Positions 23,690 to 34,198 of a stretch of 64,000 nt of DNA are shown piece by piece. A program made the position numbers and the translations under genes. Below the pieces are notes generated by a model. It had not been told where the DNA came from, did not search any database, and saw only the letters and a list, made by a program, of their open reading frames with translations. The stretch is taken from contig NC_088777.1 of NCBI RefSeq assembly GCF_954871325.1, positions 40,649,366 through 40,713,365 on the forward strand, written 5' to 3'. This DNA is from Gordionus sp. m RMFG-2023 (taxonomy: Eukaryota > Nematomorpha > Gordioida > Chordodea > Parachordodidae). The number at the start of each line of letters is the position of its first letter. The stretch's first letter is position 1.

Positions 23690-23975
23690 ATTTTAGAATG
23701 TCACCAAAAAGTACTACCATAGTAATACCTTACTTATTTCCCAATATTTAGTAAACTATAAAGCAATGTAAAAATTTAAAATACATAAATCTTTATATAT
23801 CAGATTTTAGAATGTCACCAAAAGTACTACCATAGTAATACCTTTTTAAAATACATAAATCTTTATATCAGATTTTAGAATGTCACCAAAAAGTACTACC
23901 TACCTTACTTATTTCCCAATATTTAGTAAACTATAAAGCAATATAAAAATTTAAATTACATAAATCTTAAGATGG
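23690..23975. repeat. MULE left subterminal repeats
   Basis: Three partial copies of a unit of 60-110 bp include ATCAGATTTTAGAATGTCACC, AAAAGTACTACCATAGTAATA and TTTAGTAAACTATAAAGCAAT. They are inverted relative to the cluster at 28860-29370. Confidence 0.85.
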
Positions 23976-24029
23976 CTATGAATTAGGAAATTTAGAATGA
24001 TTGAGTAAAGAATAAACTTGTGCTTCAAA

Positions 24030-24440
24030 TAAACAAACAATTACTCATTTTTTATATAAATTTTTTTATTGAATTTATGTTGAAATTTATAAATTATTTT
24101 TTATGTCTTATTTTAAAGGTTACCTGGGAACATTAAAGTTCTTACCTTGTGATGACTTATTCTATAAAATTGACACACAACAATCCCTAACAAGCTTCAA
24201 ATCTACAAACAATTGCTCATTTTTTATATAATTTTTTTTATTGAATTCATGTTGAAATTTATAAATTATAATGTATGTTTTATTTTAAAGGTTACTTGGA
24301 AACACTAAAGATCTTACCTTGTGATGACTTATTCTATAAAATTGACACACAACAAATACTAGCAAGCTTCAAATTTACAAACAATTACTCATTTTTTATA
24401 TAAATTTTTTTATTGAATTTGTTGAAATTTATAAATTATA
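24030..24440. repeat. about 165-bp tandem repeat, 2.4 units, inside the MULE
   Basis: Units begin CAAACAATTACTCATTTTTT and include CCTTGTGATGACTTATTCT and ATTGACACACAACAA. Similarity between units is high. Noncoding. Confidence 0.8.
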
Positions 24441-24769
24441 TCTTTTGATATTATTTTTTTAAATAGAGTTTAAAAAATAAATTTTTCTTAATGAGCTCCC
24501 ATAATGTTCTTAATTAATTTACCTAAATTAATTTAATTTTAAAAATTTATGATTGGACATTTTAAATCATTTTATAAATGATTGTATTAACTTCAATAAT
24601 ATATTTCAATTTAATGAATAAAATTTATTTAATACTATATTTCGTGTATAAATTATAATACTATATTTAATTGCGTCATTTAATACTACATTTCGATTTA
24701 ACCCTTCACTAGAAATGTTAAAAATCATTTAACTTCAAAGGTGGGTCTATTTTATCCCTAATGCAAAAT

Positions 24770-25130
24770 TAATAAAAATTAGATTTAAATAAAAAATTAA
24801 ATTTGTAGGCAAAATTCTCCTAAAAATAACTTAAATATTTTATCACAAAAAAAATTAAATTTGTATGCAAAATCTCCTAAAAATAACTTAAATATTTTAC
24901 CACAAAAAAAATTAAATTTGTAGGCAAAATTTACCTAAAATATGCGGAATTAATAATTCCTATATTTTACCACAAAAAAATTAAATTTGTAGGAAAAATT
25001 CTCCAAAAAATAACTTAAATATTTTACCACAAAAAAAATTAAATTTGTATGCAAAATTCTCCTAAATATAACTTAAATATGCGCAATTAATAATTCCTAT
25101 ATTTTACCATAAAAAATTTATAGGCAAAAA
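24770..25130. repeat. about 58-80-bp tandem repeat, 5-6 units, inside the MULE
   Basis: Units contain AAATTAAATTTGTAGGCAAA and CTTAAATATTTTACCAC. It is followed by a run of about 16 C at 25174-25190. Noncoding spacer between the left end and the transposase 3' end. Confidence 0.8.
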
Positions 25131-25603
25131 TAAAAAATTTAAAAAAAAACCATAAAAAAAATAAAAATAATATACCCCCCCCCCCCCCCGACAGTGTTAA
25201 CACTTTATTAAAACTTATTTGGTGGCAATTTTTTTTATTTAAAAAAATGATATTCATGTTATATACTAAATTTTTTATATAGTCATTTTTGAGTTGATGA
25301 TTTAAAAAAAGAGGATTAATTCAGATTTTAAAAAAATCTCCAAATTTATTTTTAGAATGTAAAAATTGTATTAGCAATACAAATTAATCAAAGTAAAATA
25401 ATAATTGGGATGATTATATGGTGTTGGTGTTGTAATGAAATGTATATAAAAATGGTATGATTAAAAAAGATATCTTTGTAGTCTATATATCTATTTATAA
25501 TATGTTAAAATAGGATAAATAAAAAAAAATATGCATAAAAACAAGACAAATACAATCAACTTAAATACTTTTGGTAAAAAATATAAAATATCAACATTTG
25601 TAA

Positions 25604-28600
25604 TTAATCTTCAAAATCAATAACATTTACAAAATGGGATTCAGAATTGTTAATATAAATGTTTTGGTCAAATTTTTTATATTTCCATCATCATATTTAA
25701 ATGGTGGATACATTTGCCAGCAAAATGAAGCTCCATACCTAGCATACACCAATATCGGGGTATTGAGAAGTGTGGCAACACTTCGCAATTCAATATCCGT
25801 TGCCCATTCACCATTCTTACTTGCCTTTTCTATTATATACTGTTGCAAGTCATCTTCACGCGTATTTTGACCTTGAGTATAATCTAATATATTTTTTATC
25901 ATTATTTTTTGCAGCATCAGCAAGACCATATGTGATCTAATCAAACCATAGGAGTCTTGTTTTCCTGTTATCTCCATATATACATCTAATTATTTTTTAA
26001 AAAATTTAATTATGTTACTGTTTCTAAAAACCTATCAATGTTTTAAAAAAATAATATTATGAATTAATATAGGATATAATCATTAAAAATTAAGGTAAAG
26101 AAAGAAACAAAACCATATTCTATGTATATTAGTAAAAAAAATACAACCAAAATTATTTTTAAATTTTTAAATTACCGGTAAAAACAATTCCCATCTAGCT
26201 CAATTGTTTCCAATCGTGATGGAGCAGTTAGCACCCTTCCTATATTTTGAGAGACTTTCTTTTTTGCTGACGCTAAATTTAAGCGAGTAGCATGATATTT
26301 CCTCCAAATATTGGTAGTTGGATTATAAAAATGTTTAAATGTATGTTGAATGATTTTAACGAGTGGGTCATCTATGGCTTTAAATATTTAAAAAAATTAA
26401 ATTAATCATGATATTTAAGAATTACAATTAACTGTATATAATTATAAAATTACAATTTTTGAACTTTGAGTCTGAGTATACAAAGTCTACTAAGTCCACT
26501 TGAAGATCCTTCAAAAGGTGTAAAGAAGATTTTTTATAATCTAAAAAAGTTTAAAAATTTGTCTTTATCAACAATTTACCTTTGGTATCAACTATTTTTG
26601 GGTCAACAAAGTTTTGGGAATTAAGGTCTCGTTGAAATTTTAACTTTTTATCTATATGATTTTCTTTGGATTTGTATGCCTTTTCTATATAATATACTAT
26701 TAACAATAAATAAAGTCATTGTACTTTTTTGTGAATCCAATATTGTAAATCCTAATGGTCTCCGCTTTTATTTAATTTCTTAGGTAATTGAATTTATTTT
26801 ATGATATTATTTATATATTCATTTTCTTGACTATAAATTGGGACATTATTTTTATTTTACTGTATATTAGGATCCACGTTTGAGTGTGTAGATCCTCATT
26901 TAATACATTTGCTATACTATCATTGGAGAATATCTGACCATTATTTTCATTTGAGCTTGTATTGAAATTATTTGAGGAAATAATTGGTAATATGCCTTTC
27001 ATAGCAAAATCATGTAGTTTGTCAAAAGCCTGAGCAAACCCATGTTTCAAATTAGGTGGTAATAATGATATGGTGTGAAAAAGCATATTTTGATTTTTAA
27101 AATAATTATAGGATGGAATTTGGTCATTAAAAAGGTTTTTTTTGTATTTAATCCCCTTTTTGTTATTTAATATATCTATATTATTATTATTGATAAATGT
27201 CGATGGATTTTTAAAATAATTTTTGTGCCACCTATGATGACATAATTTTTCATCGTAAAGATCACTATTATTTTTTTTCCTTTCCATAAATACGTGTCTG
27301 CATGGTAATTGCATATTTAAAAAAAGGGGCAATCACAATAAAACATATTTGATTGGCAAACAAGATTGCAGTTATCACCAACATTATATTCATATTTTAA
27401 CTCTTTGTATGCATATTCTGTTAACAATTTTCTATAATTAGCCAATGTTTGATCTTCCTCATTTATAAATGAGATTTTAATTTTTTCCATTAAATTATCA
27501 TGTTCCCTTTCAGCACTTAACATATTAATTGACATAATTAAATCAGTAAACTTATTTGGAAGGGTAGAGTAATTGGTTATGTTAATTTTTAAATATTTGT
27601 TAATGCTCTCTACCCTGTTATTTGTATATTGTTTAAAGTTTAAATGATATCTTTTCCAAGCATCGGACCATTCATATCTGATATGATGCCAGCCAGAAAA
27701 ATAGTTATTTAATGATTCTAAATTTAAATTAGTTAATTTGTGATAATTTTCAAAATATATGTCAGAAGACTGTGCATCTAGTATGCTATATAACAGATGC
27801 TTCACATTATTAATCATATCATTAGGAATATTCCTTTTTTTGTGGGTAACTTCCCTATCCCAAGCTCTGGTTACATGTTTCCTACATAATTCCAATTGAA
27901 CATGAGGGAATGCCCCAATGTAAGCTTTTCTCCCAGCACAATCTTTATCACTAACAATGACCTTTATATCTGTCCAAGCTGAATTCAGTTTTTTTTAAAT
28001 TTGAAGCATTTGTGTAGCTACATCAAATGACTCCGATTTGACCTTCCATACACATATAATATGTGATCTATTATTTCCATCAATTGATACTAAAATATAC
28101 ACAGGCATATGCCTATTATTTAATCGATATGTTGCATCCACACATATTACTTCAGGATATTTTGAAAAAATATACTGCATTTGATGATTTTAATAATATA
28201 TACCAATTAGATTCCCATCTACAGTATATAATTCCATATTAGCATCATTATCTTCTTTAACTTTATCTATCATTGTAATTAAATCATTATCATAAGTTTT
28301 TTTTGTATTTTTGTCTATATTATGCAAATCTCTTAGGGTTATAAACTTTCCTTCAGAAAATAGTTTATTTTTTATTTTGGATTTATTTCCTCCTGTAGTT
28401 ATAGCTTCAACTACAAATTTATACTGTGCTTCATTAAGCTTTCTTTGTCTGGGTAATGATTGGTATAAATTTTCATCTAAAATTAATCAAAAAATGCATT
28501 TTTCATTTGTTTTAAAAACATTATTTCATACTTTTATCTTATATATATTCTATCAAAATTTAATAAATTAACCCTATAAGCCTATCCAGTATCCATATCA

Positions 28601-28959
28601 CTAAGTTAAATTATATATTTATCTTAATAATTTCAAGATTATGTGCCTTTACCATGGGGATGATTGTGATTTTCATGCATATCCTTGACAAATAATTTGT
28701 TTTTCATGAATGTAATTTGCAAATGGAATTGACATCCTTGTTTTATAGACATGTAATTGCGTAGACCTGTGGATTTTGTATTGTAATTTCCACCAAATAT
28801 ACAAAGAAATTTTATGCTTTTATATCTAAATTTTTCAAAAAGAGGTGATTTTAAAATTTTTGAATCTGATATATAAAGATTTATGTAATTTAAATTTTCA
28901 TATTGATTTATAGCATCTTGTAAATCTTTTTAGGATAAAAATATATCTCCTTCTTTCAT
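25604..28959 (-). CDS. MULE transposase: zinc-cluster, DDE, SWIM and OTU domains
   Basis: Read on the minus strand in order. An N-terminal WRKY-GCM1-like zinc segment (GCQFHLQI ... HENHNHP, about 28670-28800). The DDE core, with the first Asp in VICVDATYRLNN, the second in VIVSDKDCAGRKAY followed by LELCRKH, and Glu in NNRVESINKYL. A SWIM finger (YCDCPFF, then LPCRHVF, near 27300). A C-terminal OTU-family cysteine protease domain with catalytic LDGNCFYR (about 26175-26200), GEWATDIELRSVA, and the probable active-site His in NNSESHFVNVIDFED near the end. Cys and His of the OTU site are both present. The frame is damaged: an early stop after about nine codons, a stop just before MQYIFSKY, frameshifts near 27997, 27320 and 25660, and a likely intron between DGNC and the rest of OTU. 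The copy is therefore probably inactive, but only recently so. OTU domains occur in some animal MULEs; their role there is not settled. Confidence 0.88.
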
Positions 28960-29375
28960 ATTTAAGGTATTACTATGGTAGTACTTTTTGGTGACATTCT
29001 AAAATCTGATATATAGATATTTATGTATTTTAAAAAGATATTAGGTAGTACTTTTTGAATCTGATATATAAAGATTTATGTATTTTAAATTTTTATATTG
29101 CTTTATAGTTTACTAAATATTGGGAAATAAATAAGGTATTACTATGGTAGTACTTTTTGGTGACATTTTAAAATCTGATATATAAAGATTTATGTATAAA
29201 AAGGTATTACTATGGTAGTACTTTTTGGTGACATTCTAAAATCTGATATATAAAGATTTATGTATTTTAAAAAGGTATTACTATGGTAGTACTTTTTGGT
29301 GACATTCTAAAATCTGATATATAAAGATTTATGTATTTTAAATTTTTATATTGCTTTATAGTTTAATAAATTTCG
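28860..29375. repeat. MULE right subterminal repeats
   Basis: Five or more copies of a unit containing GGTATTACTATGGTAGTACTT and AATCTGATATATAAAGATTTATG. The part at 28860-28910 is also transposase coding sequence (YINLYISDSKIL), so the subterminal unit appears to be made from the first exon of the gene. Confidence 0.85.
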
Positions 29376-29548
29376 TCCACGATATTATTTATACATCCAT
29401 TTTATTATAAATACAAATTTTAAATGATTCGTTAAATTTTCATAACTTTTTTATCGATTCGGAAAATGCGTATAAATAAGAAAAAATATAACTTTTATTT
29501 CTTGCTAATACGCCATTTGGCGTAAGTCTATCATCTCCCACAAAATAT

Positions 29549-30584
29549 GAAATTCAGAATATTTGTCTAGAGTTTGCAAGGCTCGCAAATTGAAAAATAT
29601 GGGGGGCGAAGCCCCCATTAAAATTTTTTTAGCTGAGCCCCCTGAGATTGTAAAGGCTAGCGACGCCCTTGCGGCAAAATTGACACAGGTATAATCCCAA
29701 GCTAGTGGAAGACCATTAGTCCAGGGAATGAGAGATATGCCATCGGGGTGTATGGCGTTTTCGTTTGAGAGGCCCACTGGTTCGAGAGGGGAGGGAATAT
29801 TAACTTTTTTAAGAGCAGCGATGTTGTTAATAGATTTATGACGCGGTTGTGGTCCATGGGAGAACTTGCAATGTAAGGGATGGTAAGCTTTCGATTCGAC
29901 GGGATGGCCACAGTCGATGAAAATAGAGGGAACCACGGCATTACAGCAAAGGCGGAGGGCTATGGAAATGCGTAGCTGTTCGCCAGTCATGAGGAGGCCA
30001 AGATTGGAGCTGGGGATGACTTCCAGCCATTTGTAACCTGATCTTGCATATAATACTAAATTATTGGGATTGTCCTCAAAGGGCTTGTTCGAAATAAGGT
30101 ATTCAACGGAACGGGCGATCAGAGGAGCATCCCAGTCTTTCTGAATGCTGGAACCGGGACGACAAAGGGTGGGTGAGCAGTTGCTATCCCAAAAGGTGAA
30201 GGCCTGCAAGAGGTCAGTAAATGAAGGAGTGGATTCATTAACTATGATAGATTGTTCAGCAAGACGAGATGAGATTAAGGCTTAGAGAGAAAGTTTTTTC
30301 AGGGATGAATACCAATACCACCAGACTTGCTATGAAGGGTGGGCTGAAGCCAAAAATTGGAAAATTTAAGGTTTAATATGTTTTCAAGAAGACCCTTAAT
30401 TTGAGTTTCATGAGAAACGAGCAAGAGGATCTCAGGGCGTAAAGGATTTTAGGTATGTTGAAATAATTTTTTATTAAAAAAAGATTGATCGGTTGGGAGG
30501 TAATTAAATAATGTATTTAATATGGATAAATTGTTAAGGGATTTGTTTAAAAATTTTTCGATGGCCTTTTCACCTCCTATGGGT
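29549..30584 (-). mobile_element. LINE-type reverse-transcriptase C-terminus with nuclease-like motif, part 2
   Basis: The minus-strand frame from about 30580 shows the end of a reverse transcriptase (LHSKSGGIGIHP, the 'S-GGLGIR' region). A Cys/His cluster follows (DCGHPVESKAYHPLHCKF), then PRHKSINN and HPDGISLIPW...LAWDYTC. The PD...(D/E)x-type pattern resembles a restriction-like endonuclease as used by several non-LTR families. It is 5'-truncated, with frame interruptions at about 30230 and 30290. The left edge is the MULE duplication and the right edge abuts the LTR fossil. The 3' part lies at 22515-23465, and a second, shorter copy is at 59690-61125. The exact LINE clade is not determined. 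Confidence 0.7.
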
Positions 30585-31946
30585 TATATATTTTTACAAT
30601 TTTCATTCTATATTTATATATTATTTTTTATAATTATTTACATATATACAAAAAAAGAATTTAAAAAAATTTAAGAAGATATATTTTAAGGTTAAAGAAA
30701 AAAGATTTAATTTAAAGTTTTTACATATATAAAAAGAAAAGTACGAAAGTAAATTTTTTAAGGTTATAAAATTTTAAAGGTTATATTATTCATTTTATTT
30801 TTATATTCAACATTTCCCTCCTTTTTTAAGTGACTTCAGTCCTCAGTTGATCATCTTATCTATTGCTCTAGTCATTTGTTAGTAAGGCTTGAGTTTGTTT
30901 GTCCGTTGAGTCATCGTTTGTTGAACTGCTGTATTTGTATTTGATCATCCCCATTCCCAATTCGCTTTTAAATTTTTATATATCAAAATATTTATTTATT
31001 TATAACAATCATTTTTTTAGGTCGTATCGTAAGTCATAATTCCGATTTTGTACTTGATTTTGAACTTGTGAATTTGAACTTGAACTCGTGATTTTTGAAC
31101 TTGAACTTAATCCTCACTTTCTTCACTCCTTCCCTATCTAAAGTTTTTCTGCTTTGTTGTAGAATTTTCATTTGATATTATGTTCGTTGTTTAGCATCAG
31201 TCATATCTTTTTCATTGGTTTGTTCGTAGCTTGTTATCCTGATCGTCTAATCATTCGCTTGATCATCATCATCACATTAGCTTGTTCATCTCGTTATTTA
31301 TTATCATTTATATTTAGTTATCATTGTTTGTAATTAATATTATGATCAATTTATCTCACATAAAATAATTTTGGAATAATTGAAATGATAATGGAATAAA
31401 TAATTTATCGGAATCATTCATAGAATAAGAATAATAATCAATTGGAATATTGAATCATAGAATATTTTGAATTGTCGCCTTTTATTTAATATTTTTTCAA
31501 ATTAAATTTCAATCATTTTTATTTTTAAAATGTATATTTACCCCTTTATTTTTCAATTTAAACAATTTCTTCATATCATAATTTATCTTCAAATTGTTCT
31601 TTATAAAAAAAAATAATTTTCGCCTTCCATTTTTAACATATGATCTCCATATCACATTCTTAAAAACTTTTTTAACATCAAGATATTTAACTTTTACCTT
31701 GCCTCTCTTTATAATATTTGTTTTAAGTTTCTTTATTTTCAAACTTTTTTAAAATTTTTTATTAATCATAAAAGTTTTTATTTTATTATTTTCTTTAATG
31801 TTTATATCATTATTTTCTTTAATCACAATTATTTCTTTAAATTTTATCATATAATTTATCTCTTTTAATTTATAAGAATCTATTTCGTTTTTAACATTTG
31901 GTACTAATTACATGATTCTTTATTCAAGTTTTTATTATTATGAGAT

Positions 31947-33658
31947 GAGAGTTGTTAAAGGATCGAATCAAAAGATCACTGATCCTAGATTCGATTCTAA
32001 ATTTGTCAATTTTCTCGGATTTAAAATCCTGACCTTAAATTGAGGATCGTGATCGAGATCATTTTTTTAAATATTCGATCCCGATCCTTTTAAAAATTTA
32101 TTTTTTTACTTAAAAAGCAATAAATAAAATAAAAATTTTGAAGATTAAATTAAAATATTATTTTTTAAAAAAATATCTATCTACATCATATTTTATCAAC
32201 CACCATTCCACCAGATTTTATATTTCATCAATTTCCCAAATTTTTTGTACGAGATTTAGAGCCTACAACTACAATTTTTATTTATTTAATAAATAAATTT
32301 TAGGTTTTAATAATGTCCTCCATTATAGATTTAGAATATAATACATCTACTACTATTGATGTGACAGCAGATATAAGTGAGAATGATAATCTTTTATCAT
32401 TTCATAATTTACGTAAGTATTTTACTTTATGTGAAACGGATGGAAGTAACCATACAATGTTTTATGCAAAATGCTCTTTATGCAAAAACAAAATATCTTC
32501 TTCAAAGATTAGTAATTCAAACCTAAAGAGTTATTTACAAGTAATTAATTCTTTAAAAATACAATTTTTATTATTTATGAAGAGCATAACCATATAATAA
32601 GAATTATTTACAATTAATAAAATATTTATTGATGTTTTAATCTTAATTATAATAATCAGGAATTTTGATAGTATTATTAATATTAGCCCATTCTTAGAAT
32701 GGATATGGAAGAGAGACTAGTATTTTTAATGGGAGTTGAAATTAATTTTTAATATTTAAAACCTTTTAACCACATATAAATAATATACTTAATATATTTA
32801 ACAAAATTTGTGTTGAACCCTTTATTCATAAATTTTTAAATGCTAAAAAGGCCTCATTATATTCATATCATAGGAAAATATTTTCTCAAAATCTTTTGCC
32901 CAAATCATCTTGGACTGCTATTAATATGAATGAACACTTATTTAATAATAAATTAATTATTATTTATTAATATAGATTTCCTTCACTATATGTATATGAT
33001 GACAGTAATATATTGGCATCAATAATTCACCCAAAATTTAAGCTAAATTGGCCTTATATTAAACTGTCACTAAATCTGCTGCTAAAAGAAAGGTTAATCA
33101 TTTAGAAAATATACAGGGTCAGCCATAGGCAGATGCTTTAAATGAATGCATGGATGAAATCGATACCTTTTTGGGGAAAAATTCGTCACAAAATGCTCTT
33201 TCAATTAATAATTTTTTTTTATTCTAGTGATAATTCAGTGAATATTTTTAATAATTATGTTAATTTTAAAAAAATATTTATTGAATATAACGCACCCTTG
33301 CCATCAAGCGCTCTGTGTAGCGCTTGTTTAGTAAAGCTAAACATGTACTTAATGAAAAACGTGGTTATTTAAATGATGATTTAGAAAAAATTTTATTATT
33401 AAAGGCTAATTTTAATTATAAATAAATATATTCTAATTGTTATACTATATTATATTATTCAATTACAATAAATTTATACCATATTTGATTTATTTTTATA
33501 TTAGTTAATTTTGCATCGATCAGAAATTTAAATAAGAAAAGGATGGATTGTGATCATCCTTTTTTTAAAAAAAGGTCGATCCTGGATTTCGATCCTCTTT
33601 TTTTCAAAAGATCGTGATCGGGATTCAATCTTATTAAAAGGATCGATTTACAAGCCTG
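31947..33658 (+). mobile_element. 1.7-kb hAT element, deleted
   Basis: Left GAGAGTTGTTAAAGGATCGA and right GGATCGATTTACAAGCCTG are flanked by the perfect 8-bp duplication TATGAGAT (31939-31946 and 33659-33666). GATCGTGATCG words cluster inside both ends. It carries plus-strand remnants of a BED-hAT transposase: a finger half (CSLCKNKISSSKISNSNLKSY) at 32460-32540, a segment ILASIIHPKFKLNW near 33015, and a hATC region near 33285-33420 (APLPSSA, then LNDDLEKILLLK). The catalytic centre is mostly deleted and frames are shifted. Confidence 0.9.
32313..32597 (+). pseudogene. hAT transposase N-terminus with BED-like finger
   Basis: A clean ATG start (MSSIIDLEYNTSTTIDVTAD) is followed by a disordered acidic leader and a BED-type zinc motif with C-x2-C (YAKCSLCKNK) and the NSNLKSYL helix. 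The His pair expected next is missing, because the frame ends in A+T sequence after about residue 77. The AAG|TAATTAATT following NLKSYLQ may be a splice donor. It is the 5' remnant of the transposase of the surrounding hAT element. Confidence 0.7.
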
Positions 33659-34198
33659 TATGAGATTTATAATTATAATGATCATGCCTTTAATGTGTTT
33701 CTTTATAATATTTATTATCTAATTTTCTATTTTCATAATAATTTTTATTATTAAATTTATTATATTAATTTCTGTTATAATAATTGTCTGTGTCACGATA
33801 ATAATAATAATAATTATTATTTTTATAATTTTGACATTGAAAATTTTTATTAGGATAATTTTCTTTTACTTCCGTTACCGATTTATAATTACATAAACAT
33901 TTTAATATAAACATTGCTTCCTCATAAGTTGAACTTTCATATCTCGGTGCCATTGCTTTCATAGCCAAAAATAAAACGTGTTTTAGAATTTAATAAAAAT
34001 AACATTCCAGAATCCTCTTTCATCTAGTTTGACCGTTCCAGTATCTATAATCATATCTAAAATTTGTCTTTGAAAATTATCTAAAAAAATCTCTGAAGTA
34101 GCTTTGCTGCCATCATGATAAAACAAGGAAGGCAGTGAGAAAACAATAAATTAAATTACTTTTTTATTTATCTAAATTATATATATTTATCTTTTACA

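Larger units (their letters stand above)
23466..29539 (-). mobile_element. 6.07-kb Mutator-like DNA transposon (MULE)
   Basis: Ends GGGAGATGATAGACTTACGC...GCGTAAGTCTATCATCTCCC are flanked by the perfect 9-bp duplication ACAAAATAT (23457-23465 and 29540-29548), the Mutator hallmark. Terminal inverted repeats run at least 130 bp, followed by inverted subterminal clusters of a unit containing AATCTGATATATAAAGATTTATG. One large transposase gene lies on the minus strand. A second LINE copy at 60.94 kb shows the unoccupied target. The coding region has only a few disruptions, so the insertion looks recent. Confidence 0.95.

Noticed and set aside
29702-29941. 79-codon minus-strand frame
   Set aside because: Shadow of the LINE reverse-transcriptase C-terminus in another frame.
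31509-31742. 77-codon Lys-rich minus-strand frame
   Set aside because: Low-complexity Lys/Asn/Phe text within the old LTR-element interior; no recognisable domain.
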